Shown here one piece after another: positions 22,001-31,919 of a stretch of 64,000 nt of DNA. The notes beneath the pieces were generated by a model. It had not been told where the DNA came from. It made no database searches and was given only the letters and a program-made list of their open reading frames with translations. Numbering within the stretch: position 1 is the stretch's first letter; each line of letters starts with the position of its first letter. A program made the translations under genes and the position numbers. This DNA comes from Agapanthus africanus (Eukaryota > Streptophyta > Magnoliopsida > Asparagales > Amaryllidaceae), in contig JASDDO010000024.1 of NCBI GenBank assembly GCA_030015575.1, positions 217,516,996 through 217,580,995 of the forward strand. Direction: 5' to 3'.

Positions 22001-22639
22001 TTCACACCACATCATTGCTGGCCACCAAGATGCATGCATCTAAAAACACTTTGTGTTTACACTTGTAAACATGTTGGACCATTTGTATGAAAATGTTTGT
22101 GCACTTTTGATTTGTTGCAAAAAATCTTCTTGAATTCTGATCGTTTTTCCGTTCCGGTTGCAGTGTCGGCTCACAAATGTCGTATCCGTGCATTTTGAGT
22201 GTATTTCCAGTGTTTTGTCACGAATATTTGTACCATGTACTTATTGAGTAGAAGCGGGTTAATAGTACCGATATATCACAAAAATAATAACGAATGAGCG
22301 GTATTCAAATGCAGTTTTACATGATGAACAATACCCCCTCGTAATCGATAGAGAATGCCTTCATAACCAGGATAGTCTATCATCGTATATATAGATTTCA
22401 CCACAGTGTAAGGAATGCACCTCTTAATTTCATCGATTGATGGCAATCCTGCAGATGAAGATCCCGATATTAAAAGAGAGCGAAACTAAGAACTGATAAG
22501 GAGAAAGACAGAGAATGTGATGGCGATGAGATCTGAGAGAGTGTGAGAAGTCTCGGCATAGAGAGTTAAATTCGAGATTGAGAGGAAGAGATTGAACTCT
22601 TAATATAATGAACATAATCATTCATGGGTATGTGTTTTT
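22001..22639. other. Intergenic sequence, no gene seen
   Basis: AT-rich DNA with no domain-bearing frame. An A/G-rich patch (22455-22600, GAGAGAGTGTGAGAAG-like) precedes the palindrome array. Confidence 0.45.
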
Positions 22640-23207
22640 CTGGGACGCAGTTTGCAACTGCACCCAAAATGTGCCCCAGAAAAACGCATACCCGTGAATG
22701 ATTGTGTTTCCTTTTGGGGTACACCTTCAAACCGCGCCATAGAAAAAACACAGACCCGTGAATTAGCATTTCTTTTTTGAGACGCAGTTTGCAACTGCGC
22801 CCCAGAAAAACACATACCCGTGAATAATTGTGTTTTCTTTTGGGACGCACTTCCAAGCTGCGCCATAAAAAACACATACCCGTGAATGGGTATGTTTTTT
22901 TGGAACGCGGTTTGCAACTGCGCCCCAAAAAAAAAAGTCCCAACAGTGACAATGATTCGTATTACTTTGCTTTTTTTAGGGACGCAGTTTGAAACTGTGC
23001 TCACTACATTTATATGGGGTACAGTTTGAAACTGTATCCAATACATTTGTAATTGGCGCATTTTCAAACTTCGCCCATTTACATTTGTATGGGGCGCAGT
23101 TTGAAATGGTGCCCCATACAAATGTAAATGGGTGCAGTTTCAAATTACACCCTTTACATTTGTATGGGGCGCAGTTTAAAACTGCGCCCCATACAAATGT
23201 AGTGAGC
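22640..23207. repeat. Array of about 11 palindromes with core GCAGTTTGAAACTGC
   Basis: Near-palindromes start at about 22643, 22719, 22780, 22851, 22900, 22979, 23017, 23055, 23092, 23130 and 23166. The best is GGGGCGCAGTTTAAAACTGC followed by GCCCC (23166-23190). In the left half the spacers are ACACATACCCGTGAATGATT-like at roughly 70-bp spacing; in the right half they are CATTTGTAT/ATACAAATG inverted pairs at about 37-bp spacing. The unit at 23017 (GGGGTACAG...CTGTATCC) changes both arms together. The reverse-strand ORF across 22618-23121 is simply this array translated and is not a gene. It looks like the subterminal region of a non-autonomous DNA transposon. Confidence 0.75.
22999..23207. 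mobile_element. 209-bp foldback unit with CACTACA ends
   Basis: Both ends carry GCTCACTACATTT as an inverted repeat (22999-23011 and 23195-23207), and the homology continues inwards through TATGGGG and CAGTTT. CACTACA is the start of many plant CACTA transposon ends. I cannot see a target duplication, so this may be an internal palindrome of a larger element. Confidence 0.5.
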
Positions 23208-23452
23208 ATAATTTCAATTGCGTCAAATAAAAAAAATTATTTGACGTCAGCACCAGCGCTGAGCTAGCACCGACGTGGCGCCTACGAGGTAGAAAATGGT
23301 CTCTTTTTGTAATTAATTTTTAAAGTAGTTTTTTTAAAAAATTATTATTTAAAATTGGTTTACTAAAAAAAAAAAATTGTTCTAAATGAAGCCATAGTCG
23401 CTATCTTTGACTCTCTTTATCTCTCGATCTCCTTTATAAAGATGGTGATGTC

Positions 23453-23765
23453 TAGGGCCTGTTTGGTTGCTTGATTACAAAACATGGATTTGCATATCAA
23501 AACTCCAAATCGGGTGAGAAAAAAAGAAGGGAAGAAAGATGAGGCGACCGCGAGCAAGGCTATCATACTTACGTTCCTTTTTTTAATGAATAAAAATCCC
23601 ATGTGGCGACGGAGTTTTGCCAAAACCCTCCTCTTTTTGAGAGGATTCTTGAATCCGGGTCCGTGCTGAGTTGGCATCAAATCCAACCCATTTCAAAGTT
23701 AGCGGATCAAACACTGGATTTGGCCCCAAGACTTTGTAAATCCTTCTCAAATCCAGCAACCAAAC
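23453..23765. mobile_element. Degraded MITE with GGGCCTGTTTGGTTG end
   Basis: The left end reads GGGCCTGTTTGGTTGCTTGA; the right reads CCAGCAACCAAACCGG, a damaged inverse. The left terminus matches the intact Tourist-type MITE at 25113-25548. Internal sequence contains AAATCC/GGATTT motifs. The target duplication is not clear (CTA on the left). Confidence 0.5.
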
Positions 23766-25112
23766 CGGTTTTTAGATGGACCAAAGCTTACAAATATCCG
23801 AATTCTTATATATTAAAAATCTCATAATTCTGATACTGTTCAAATACCAAGAATCCAATATGGCAACCATCCTCCTTGCCCACGCTTTAAAGGTTTAACC
23901 CTCCAAAAAAATATTTTGTTTTCCGTAAATCATTCCCAAAATTTTGTTTTTTTAGGCTTTATCATTATTCTATAATCATCCGTAGATATGAGAAGTTATA
24001 AGAAATGCTAAAGATTAATGGTCATTAAAGCGGAGCAAAAGTACAGGTTCCTAAGACTTGATGGGTTTCTGCTGCTCAAACAGAAACGATAAGAGTTTCT
24101 AGCATTTTAGCCTACATATTTAATTTATTTTATAATTAGATCTTGATATTAAAATTTTAAGCTTCTGATCTGTCGATATTGGGATCTGTTAAAGCCTATT
24201 TTTAAAAAAAAGATCATGTTGTTTTAAGAAGAGAGGTTGGCATTTATAATTACGATATTCAGAGGGAAGAGGGTCTCAAAATTAAAAATCGAGGAATGTT
24301 CGTTCCATGTTTATTGCGGCTTGATTTCCACTTCAAGATGGTATGTACAAGAGAGATCCTCCTGGTTTGAAAAAATATATATTATTAATTTTCTTTTAGC
24401 TAGAACTTTAGCTTTTCTCTTCGAAAAGTAAAAAATGGCCATGATTCTATTTCGGAATATGCTTATCAAACATTTTTTAAAAAAAGTTTCTAGCTGTTCC
24501 AATGTGTAAAAGATCTTTTATTTTAAAGAACCAATTCTATGAGTTCGGTGGTTTGAGACCAACACCTCAAAACATACAACCCCAGTATTTTATACCGATC
24601 CATACATCATAATCTGCATGTTGTAGATCCTCTTTCTATTAAATCGACAAGATTTGAAAACCTCTAACAAATATTTCAAGTGGACTACGAAATGAAAGAT
24701 CTTTTGAAGATGGAAAATATGACCTTTTGGATATATTAAGATCTCCAAATCTTATGATTTTACATACTTAGAAGGCTTATAAAAACATGATGATCACGGT
24801 GGCCGAAACAGAGCGGTGGATAACATAGGAATTGTGTGATGGATGAGCTGGCCTCAAATTAAAAATGAAGTAGATTAGCTCCTATTTCAAATTATTCTAA
24901 GGAAAAATATATTTTTTAGGTAAAGAGATCCACATGTAGCTTTATCATTTTTCTCATTAAAAATTCAAGAAAGGAAGAAATTTTCTCCATTTTTAAAGTA
25001 GGCATAGCATCCAAGGTTTTGTGTCTTTACTCTCCACTCCCATCAGCTACGAATCCAGGAATTTTTGCTTTTTTGCTGGTGTGGCGCAGACTAGAGTTCA
25101 TATACATTGTTA
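23766..25112. other. Intergenic sequence, no gene seen
   Basis: AT-rich with no protein-like frame. The short ORFs at 24237-24502 lie on both strands of the same low-complexity DNA. Confidence 0.5.
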
Positions 25113-25548
25113 GGGCCTGTTTGGTTGCAGGATTATGATTTTGGATTTGGATTTTGGATCGTGGAATCTTAGGATTCCATAATTTTGTGTTTGGTTGCAG
25201 GATTAGGATTTCTAGGATTCCTTTGTTTTTTATGGGGAGCCCACCACAAAACAAGGATTATGGAATCCTAAAAATTTTCAAGGATTTTTAAGGATTTGGC
25301 ACTATTCGTTGTACTTTTAGATGGGGCCCACGCACTTTATTTATTTAATAATCATTTCTCTCTCTATCTCTCTAAGATCCTCAAATCCAAATCCCACTTT
25401 TTTTTCACCAACCAAACAAAGATTACAAGGATCTACAAATCCAATACTAGGAATCCAAAACCAACCAAACAACAAATTACCAAATCCAGAAATTTCAACC
25501 GTACTATTTTGAAATCCAAATTCCATAATCCTGCAACCAAACAGCCCC
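25113..25548. mobile_element. Tourist-like (PIF/Harbinger) MITE, 436 bp
   Basis: The ends GGGCCTGTTTGGTTGCAGGA and TCCTGCAACCAAACAGCCCC are an inverted repeat with one mismatch near the tip, extending inwards as TTATG/CATAA. It is flanked by TTA on both sides (25110-25112 and 25549-25551), the PIF/Harbinger target duplication. The interior is rich in GGATTT/AAATCC and has internal copies of the terminal phrase (TTTGGTTGCAGGATT at 25192), suggesting a duplication or nested copy. The overlapping ORFs are not genes. Confidence 0.85.
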
Positions 25549-25551
25549 TTA

Positions 25552-26039
25552 ATAATAAGGTGGATTTTGGAGCTAGTAGCTTTATGAAACTCCAATTTTC
25601 TAAACTCTACTCCATTGCTAACAAAAATGAAGATAAAAATCGAATCTTTTTCAAGTAGAAATCAGATGTATTTCTTTGAGAGAAAGGAAGAACATAAATC
25701 CTCGACACCAGAGCCCAACGCGGTTGATAAACATAAATCCCATCACCATTGCCTCCATCGACATTTTCTGAAAAATCCACATCTCAAAACCTAGATTCCC
25801 AATCTTCCCAATGGCAACCACATTCCGGTCCCCAAATGGTAGAAATTGAACGCCCGGTATCCTCTCACTCACCATCTTCGCCACGTCTCAGGACCAAATC
25901 AGATCTCCCATAAAAACCATCGCTTTTCACCATACCCGAACCCGATCCAACTCAAAACGAGTTCTTGATCGATTCAATGAGGTCGGCGCTAGAGTTGTCG
26001 CGGGGTCCAGAGACGAAGGAATCGGCGACGAGGAGTGAG
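25552..26039. other. Intergenic sequence, no gene recognised
   Basis: The frame on the reverse strand at 25651-25884 has no recognisable domain. The strip around 25900-26040 (TCCAACTCAAAACGAGTTCT) contains short palindromes. Confidence 0.4.
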
Positions 26040-26345
26040 CCCCGCTTGCGAGGCGGGAGTTCGAATCGAGGGGCGGGGGTTCGAGGGTCGAGGAGCTAGG
26101 GTTCAGGGGGCGGGGGTTCGAGGGTCGAGGAGCTAGGGTTCAGGGGGCGGCCATCCCCTGGTCTATGCGTGGATCCGCCCCTGCCCGCTTGCGAGGCCGG
26201 GGTTCGAATCGAGGGGCGAGGGTTCCGGAGGGCGGTTGATTCGAGGGTCGAGGGTTCGAGAGGGGGGTCGACCGTCCCCCAGGCTATGCGTGGATCTGCC
26301 CCTACTCCCCATCCCTCGCCCCCGTCCTCGCCCCGCCCCCTCAAA
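26040..26345. repeat. GC-rich short-repeat patch
   Basis: In strong contrast to its AT-rich surroundings, this patch repeats GGCGGGGGTTCGAGGGTCGA and GGAGCTAGGGTTCAGGGGGC in direct tandem (about 26062-26100 and 26107-26150). It also repeats CTATGCGTGGATC-GCCCCT (26163 and 26284). GGGGTTCGAATCGAGG resembles a tRNA-type B box, so a tRNA-derived SINE relic is possible but unproven. Confidence 0.5.
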
Positions 26346-28205
26346 TAAAAAAAAGAAATAAGCATGAAATTTTACATATTGCCTCCCCACATTTATTTAT
26401 TTTATTTTATATAATTTGGTTATATCTATCATATTTTATCCCTCTTTTTAAAATTGAGTGATGTTGCAGATTACACACAAAAGAGAAAGAACAACACCAT
26501 CTGTTAGAAAGGACAAAAATATTATATCTTCTAAATTATATGCACGTGTATCACACCTGCGACAATCTAGCGAAGTTAGAACGAGTATGAAGTCTTCGGT
26601 ATAAAAAAGGCTTAGTTCACTTCAAGCACCATATGTTTTACTTGATTTTTCCGAACCCACCTTCATATTTAAACCCATCATTGAAACCCGACGGGCTTTC
26701 ATTCTGTTATTCATAGACCCCCCGGTTATTTTTTAAAGTTTTTAGTCAATTAATGAGTCACATGAGTGAGTTAGCTTATTTTTCTTTTAAGTTCTGATCC
26801 AACTCCAAAATGGGGATTTTCTAGAAGTCCCTAAACCTAAAATCTTGTTCCAAATTAGGCCACATTTCCGTAAAGGTTTGACTATCCATCAGAAAGAGCG
26901 CTGGGAGTGTAAAAGCAAACCAAGTCTATTACTTGTAGTTGAAGGAGTGAAGAAGGTGTTATGTACGTACTTTTTGTTGTAGCAAATTTGGTTGAATCTC
27001 TCCCTCTCTCCCTCTCTCTCTCACCCACACACACTTAGGACTATAGTGTTTAGGAAACGGATAACTAAATCTTTCAAGAGAAAAAGATGATAGTTAGGTC
27101 ATTTGCTTCACTAATTAACCGTAGACGGTTTATGTATGACAGAATGAAAATTCGGAGGCAGGATTTTGGTGACGAGTTTAAACATGATACGTTTTAAGAA
27201 GAAATATTTGAATATCAATCTCATCGATCTCAGTGTGGTTTTGGCAAGTCTATATAGAAAAATTAGTTTCTATTTTAAAATACATAACCACACACGTGGC
27301 AAATATTAATGATCCATGCATTTGCCCTCCCTTGATTTATATATTACTCACGTGGGTCACGCTCCCACAGATCCGAGCGGCTCCCACAAATCTCGGCCGT
27401 CCATTTTGGAGCATCCAATCAGCGACCCCTGCTGCTGCACGCATCTCCATGCTGTTCACAATACAACACCGCACCATAATCAGTGCTAAAACGTTGCCAC
27501 GTGTCCCCATCGTCTGTGGGTCGGTCAAATGTCGGTTTCAAGCTCACACGACTTTTGCACAAAACCCTGGGTTTTTATTTATTTGTTTTTTCTTTGGTGT
27601 AGGAAATACAAAACTCTTAGTTCATGTGCTTTGTATTGAGTAAAATTTGAGGTTTTCTACAGCCAACAAAGGACCTGTTCGCACTTATAAATTACCAGAG
27701 AATGTACAAATGCTATATGAGGTAAACCACAGGGTTGTTTGTGCAATCCATCGGAAATAAGATACAGATAAGAGTTCATGGTCATAAGGTCAAGAGCTTA
27801 CCGTATTTTTAATAGTTTTTTTTAATTAAAACGAACGGTAAATGCCCTCGCGTTTTATTAAACGACGATTTAATGAAACTACATCACTGTTTTTTAATAT
27901 TTAACATTGTCCAACTTAATCTTTGCATCCTGAAACTTACAATGGATGCAAACTCATGTGGAATTGATGTGGTTAATTCCATATTCCTTTTGAACGATAT
28001 TTCCATTACTTTTTTCCAAATCCAATATTCTTTTAAGCTTTTGTATCAATGGACAATGGACAACAATTTCTTAATCTCACGATAATTGATATATATTAAC
28101 AGTAGACAAAAATACGAATATAAATCAAGATAGGTGGTATCAATCCTCCAAAAATTGTTATATGCTTGACTTTTCTGTCTAAAGCCTTCAAATTTTATTT
28201 TTGGT
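26346..28205. other. Intergenic sequence upstream of the cytochrome b5 gene
   Basis: No convincing gene. The 136-codon frame at 27233-27643 has no known domain and lies in a GC-richer strip that reads like promoter DNA: it contains CCACGTGTCCCC (27497-27508), an ABRE/G-box-like site, and CACGTGGGTC near 27350. Whether it belongs to the cytochrome b5 gene nearly 2 kb away is unknown. A (CT)n run lies at about 26998-27022. Confidence 0.4.
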
Positions 28206-28234
28206 CACACACACACACACACATATATATATAT
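28206..28234. repeat. (AC)n(AT)n microsatellite
   Basis: A compound dinucleotide repeat directly abuts the first foldback MITE copy. Confidence 0.9.
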
Positions 28235-28500
28235 GAAGATAATGGAGGAAATAGGGCCTATGAGGTTTTTTGCGTTAGGTAGCGGTACAAATCATGTCCT
28301 CCACCATTTTATTCGATGATTGACACCGTCTATCTTGATCTTCATCGTCTAACACGTAGATACACCAAATTTCATGTGATTCCAACATTTTTTCACTGTT
28401 GATTTAGTATGTGCAAAATTAACGGTTTATCGACAATACAACTTTTTACATTGCTAAATCAACGTTGAAATGGTGTTGTGATCATATAAAATTTGGTGTA
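28235..28500. mobile_element. Foldback MITE copy 1 (right part missing)
   Basis: It begins GAAGATAATGGAGGAAATAG and shares with copies 2 and 3 the arm CACCAAATTTCATGTGATTC, the centre around CAAAATTAACGGTTTATCGA and the start of the inverse arm (AAATTTGGTGTATCGAC). After that the sequence diverges and runs into (CT)n(TA)n at 28541, so the distal inverted end is lost. Confidence 0.7.
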
Positions 28501-28540
28501 TCGACAAATTCGAGCATGGAGATCAAGTTGGAAGCACGCG

Positions 28541-28548
28541 CTCTCTCG

Positions 28549-28584
<36 letters not shown>
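28541..28584. repeat. (CT)n(TA)n microsatellite between MITE copies 1 and 2
   Basis: CT repeats pass directly into TA repeats. The same compound microsatellite sits at the right end of copies 2 and 3. Confidence 0.92.
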
Positions 28585-28965
28585 GAGAATAATGGAGGAA
28601 AGATGCCAGAATTTTCTCCTATGGTGTCGAAAAAGTACGCCCTCCATCATGTTTTCCGATGATTGGCATCCATCATCTTCATCGTTATTGTCTAAGATAT
28701 TGGTACACCAAATTTCATGTGATTCTACAACTTTTGCACCGTTGAATTAGTGAGTTCAAAATTAGCGGTTTACCGACAATAGAACTTTTTACATTGCTAA
28801 ATCAACAGTGAAAAAGTTGCAGAATCGTATGAAATTTGGCGCATCCACATCTTAGATGATAACGATGAAGATGATAGATTCCGATCATCGGAAAATATAA
28901 CAGAGGACGTACTTTTTCGAGGCCATAGGAGGAAATTCTCTCTTATGGCCTCTTTCCTCTATTAT
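28585..28965. mobile_element. Foldback MITE copy 2 (most complete)
   Basis: About 380 bp with long imperfect inverted arms: ends GAGAATAATGGAGGAAAGA and TCTTTCCTCTATTATTCTC, inner arms ACACCAAATTTCATGTGATT and its inverse GTATGAAATTTGGCGCA. It is flanked by (TA)n on the left and (CT)n(TA)n on the right, so a TA-type target is plausible. No coding capacity. Confidence 0.75.
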
Positions 28966-28975
28966 TCTCTCTCTT

Positions 28976-29010
<35 letters not shown>
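28966..29010. repeat. (CT)n(TA)n microsatellite after MITE copy 2
   Basis: A compound CT/TA run. The same order and orientation occurs after copies 1 and 3. Confidence 0.92.
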
Positions 29011-29385
29011 GCCACAATATATTTTACCATATCAATGAGGTTTGCGAACCAACTAGGCTTAGCCAATTTCCCTCTAATATTAAAAGTTACGGGATAGAGC
29101 CGCGGAGAGCTGATTGCAAAAAAGGAAAAATAAGGCTTGCTATATGCAATCAACCTTGATGTTGTTTCTCACCAGATGCAGCCACCTTTTTCCAAATTAA
29201 AATTTATGCCAGTGTATATTCATCACTGAATCAAATTAAAGTGCAGCTTGCATTTGACCAAGAGCATTCACCTCTTTTGTGTGGCTTCTCTGTTCTCTAT
29301 AATTTCTCTTTCCACCTCTCTCTCATCTCGCTCTCTCTCGCTCTCTCTCTCTTCTCAGTTTTTTTGTAGAAGGGAGAGAAAGAGG

Positions 29386-30607
29386 ATGCAGGTTTCACAA
29401 AAGTACTCCAAATCTGAGATCTCACTTCACAGCAACAAGAAAGATTGCTGGCTTGTGATCCATGGAAAGGTATTAATTAATCATCTTTTTCCGTTGTTTC
29501 CAACTCATGGGTAACTTTGATTTTGTTGAAGATACGTGATTCTTATAAAGTTTTTATGTTATGTTTATGCTTATGTTTGCATCATTATCATCTTCTTCCT
29601 CTTCTTCTTCTTCTTTTTGTGAAGGTTTATGATGTGACCACTTTCTTGGAGGACCATCCAGGGGGAGATGAAGTTCTCCTTCAAGCATCAGGTACTCCAC
29701 TTGATCTCCCTTTCCTTGGATCTTCTGCAAACAGAAGAAGGCTTTTGCAAAAGGAATTTTATCTATATGTTCCTGATCTGCAAATTTCAAAAGATGAGTG
29801 GACCTTTTTGGATCAGCTGAGCTTGGAAAGTTAATCCCCCTTGTGCATTATGAAAAAAGTTGTGATTGATTTATGTATTGATTATTTTTTACTTTTTTGA
29901 CCAAAACAAAGGCAAATGCCCCCACTTTTCATTAAATGAAAATTTTAAGGAAACATCAACCCGGTCTAAAACAAAAGCAAAACAGAAATAAAAAGTAAAT
30001 AAAGTACATCAAAGCTAAGAAAGCTACAAGGGTTGTTATTGGTTTATGTATTGGTTATTATACACCATATAATGTCACCCGAGATATTATTTTGCTATTA
30101 TCAGTTAAGTTTATTATAAGAAGCTACAAGGGTTTTAAGAAACCACATTGGACATGCATTGTTCTCCATTATAATGACCTAAAATTGGACCAATCCTAAA
30201 TTAAATGAACAATTAAGTTTATATATGTGTGTGTGTGTGAAGAAAAGAGGCCCTAGGAGGCTTTTTCGTTAGGTGGCGTCGAAAAATACACCCTCCAAAA
30301 TTTTTTTCGACGATCGGCACCCATCAACATCATCTTCATCATCTAAGATGTAGATACCCCAAATTTCATGTGATTCCGCCACTTTTTCATTGTTGAATTA
30401 ACAATGTAAAAAGTTCTATTATCGGTAAACCGTTGATTTGCACTCACTAAATCAACGGTGAGAAAATGGTAGAATCACATGAAATTTGGTGTATCCGCAT
30501 CTTAGATGATGATGATGATGAGCGCCGATTGTCGAAAAAATCTTGAAGGGTTTTTTTCCGAACGCCATATGTGGAAATTTCCTCATGGCACCTTTCATCC
30601 ATTATCG

Positions 30608-30669
<62 letters not shown>

Positions 30670-31919
30670 CATAAGGTGAGAGCTATGAGAGGAGTGACTG
30701 CAACCGTTAGATATTATTTGACGGTTGAGATTTAATGAACATTTTTTTAATTTAAATATAGAAATGAAAACCAAATCAAAACAAAATCTCAACAAAATCC
30801 AACAGAATCTCTTTCTCTCTCATATTAATATTTTTTCTCTATGAAATCAATTTGGTAGTGTTGGTGCATATATTGTTAAATATATGCACAGATTGTTGAT
30901 TGTTTTAGCCATTAATACTTGTTAGATGCATCTAGAATACAATATAAACCTTTAGAACATGCTAAAAAGAGTTCGACACATGATCTCGATGATTCTGAAA
31001 AAACCCAAATCCGATACGTATCCGAGATATGTCTCATCATCAAAGAATTCGTGCAACATTTTCTAACACTTATACTCAGTGTAAGGGTTTGAGAAATAAG
31101 AATGTGGAATATATGCGTTAACAATTTTGATACCTTCAAGAATCGAAGAATTTTAAATATATCAAATGTCTCTCACGAAGGAATTAGGAATAAAGGTCCA
31201 AATTGATATAAATGATTAAGCCGGGTCTACGAAAGTAGGCTCCAATTAAACGAGTTAATTTTAACTCTTATGCATTGTATTCTTGCGAGTTTAGTTTTAG
31301 TTTTATATATGTATTTGTTTGTGCTTGAGAAAACTTATGGTTATGAATAAAAGTTATCATATTGATTTTATTTTATTGTGCTTAGTTATATTTACTATTT
31401 ATTTCTTCTTGTAGTTTATTATATTGTTCTTAATATATATAATTAAATATATAGATAAATAATGTATCAGTGTCTCCGTGTCCCCTTTTCACAAATTTGT
31501 TGTCTCCCGTTTTTGTTTTCGTTTACGAGTTTGTGTCCGTGCCTCGTAAGTGAGCACATAACTCAGCAGGGATATAATGGTTCTTCACAATTCACATAGA
31601 CAGACTTGTTTTGTGATTATGTTTTGTTATTGTAGCCAATGGAGATGCAACCCAGTCATTTGAGGAGGTAGGCCACAGCTCCACAGCAATCAGCATGATG
31701 GAGGGCTACTTCATCGGGTACCCCGAAGGACACACAGACGACAGCAATTCCTCCGGCCCCAAAAAATCAACCAGCGCAACCTTTGAAAAGAACAAGGCGT
31801 TGCTGCAGAAGAAGAAACCGGCGTCTTCTGGCATCTCAGACTTTGTGCTTCCTTTCTTTGTGCTTGCCTTTGCCTTTGCAGCCTGGTACTATCTTACCTA
31901 TATCAGTGTTGAGGCCTAA
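29386..31919 (+). CDS. CB5: Cytochrome b5, ER tail-anchored isoform (3 exons)
   Basis: Exons 29386-29469, 29625-29691 and 31636-31919 join to 144 codons with GT/AG introns of 155 and 1944 bases. The haem-binding domain (about residues 6-80) has KKDCWLVIHGKVYDVTTFLE, then HPGGDEVLL with ligand His39, and FEEVGHSSTA with ligand His64, then MMEGYFIGY. A hydrophilic linker of about 40 residues leads to one hydrophobic span (about 120-140, FVLPFFVLAFAFAAWYYL) and a short tail SVEA, the layout of a tail-anchored ER electron carrier that serves desaturases, hydroxylases and P450s. It is close to the usual plant length. The ATG is the first in a CT-rich leader. Intron 2 carries a foldback MITE. The ANGDAT segment, where most plant isoforms have GKDAT, is slightly unusual. 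No break is seen, so it is probably functional. Confidence 0.93.
30240..30606. mobile_element. Foldback MITE copy 3, inside cytochrome b5 intron 2
   Basis: It is about 370 bp. The arms are CCCCAAATTTCATGTGATTC and GAATCACATGAAATTTGGTG, with CATCATCTAAGATG/CATCTTAGATGATG further out. The left flank is (TG)n and the right flank (CT)n(TA)n (30607-30669). In the pre-mRNA it could form a long hairpin between exons 2 and 3. Confidence 0.78.
30607..30669. repeat. (CT)n(TA)n microsatellite in intron 2
   Basis: Long CT then TA runs directly abut MITE copy 3. Confidence 0.93.

Noticed and set aside
22618-23121. 167-codon reverse-strand ORF with repeating GAQLQTA / CVF segments
   Set aside because: It is the translation of the palindrome array; the repeats follow the DNA unit and overlapping frames on both strands are equally open.
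27233-27643. 136-codon ORF as a host gene
   Set aside because: No domain, poor composition, and it overlaps promoter-like sequence; kept only as an intergenic note.
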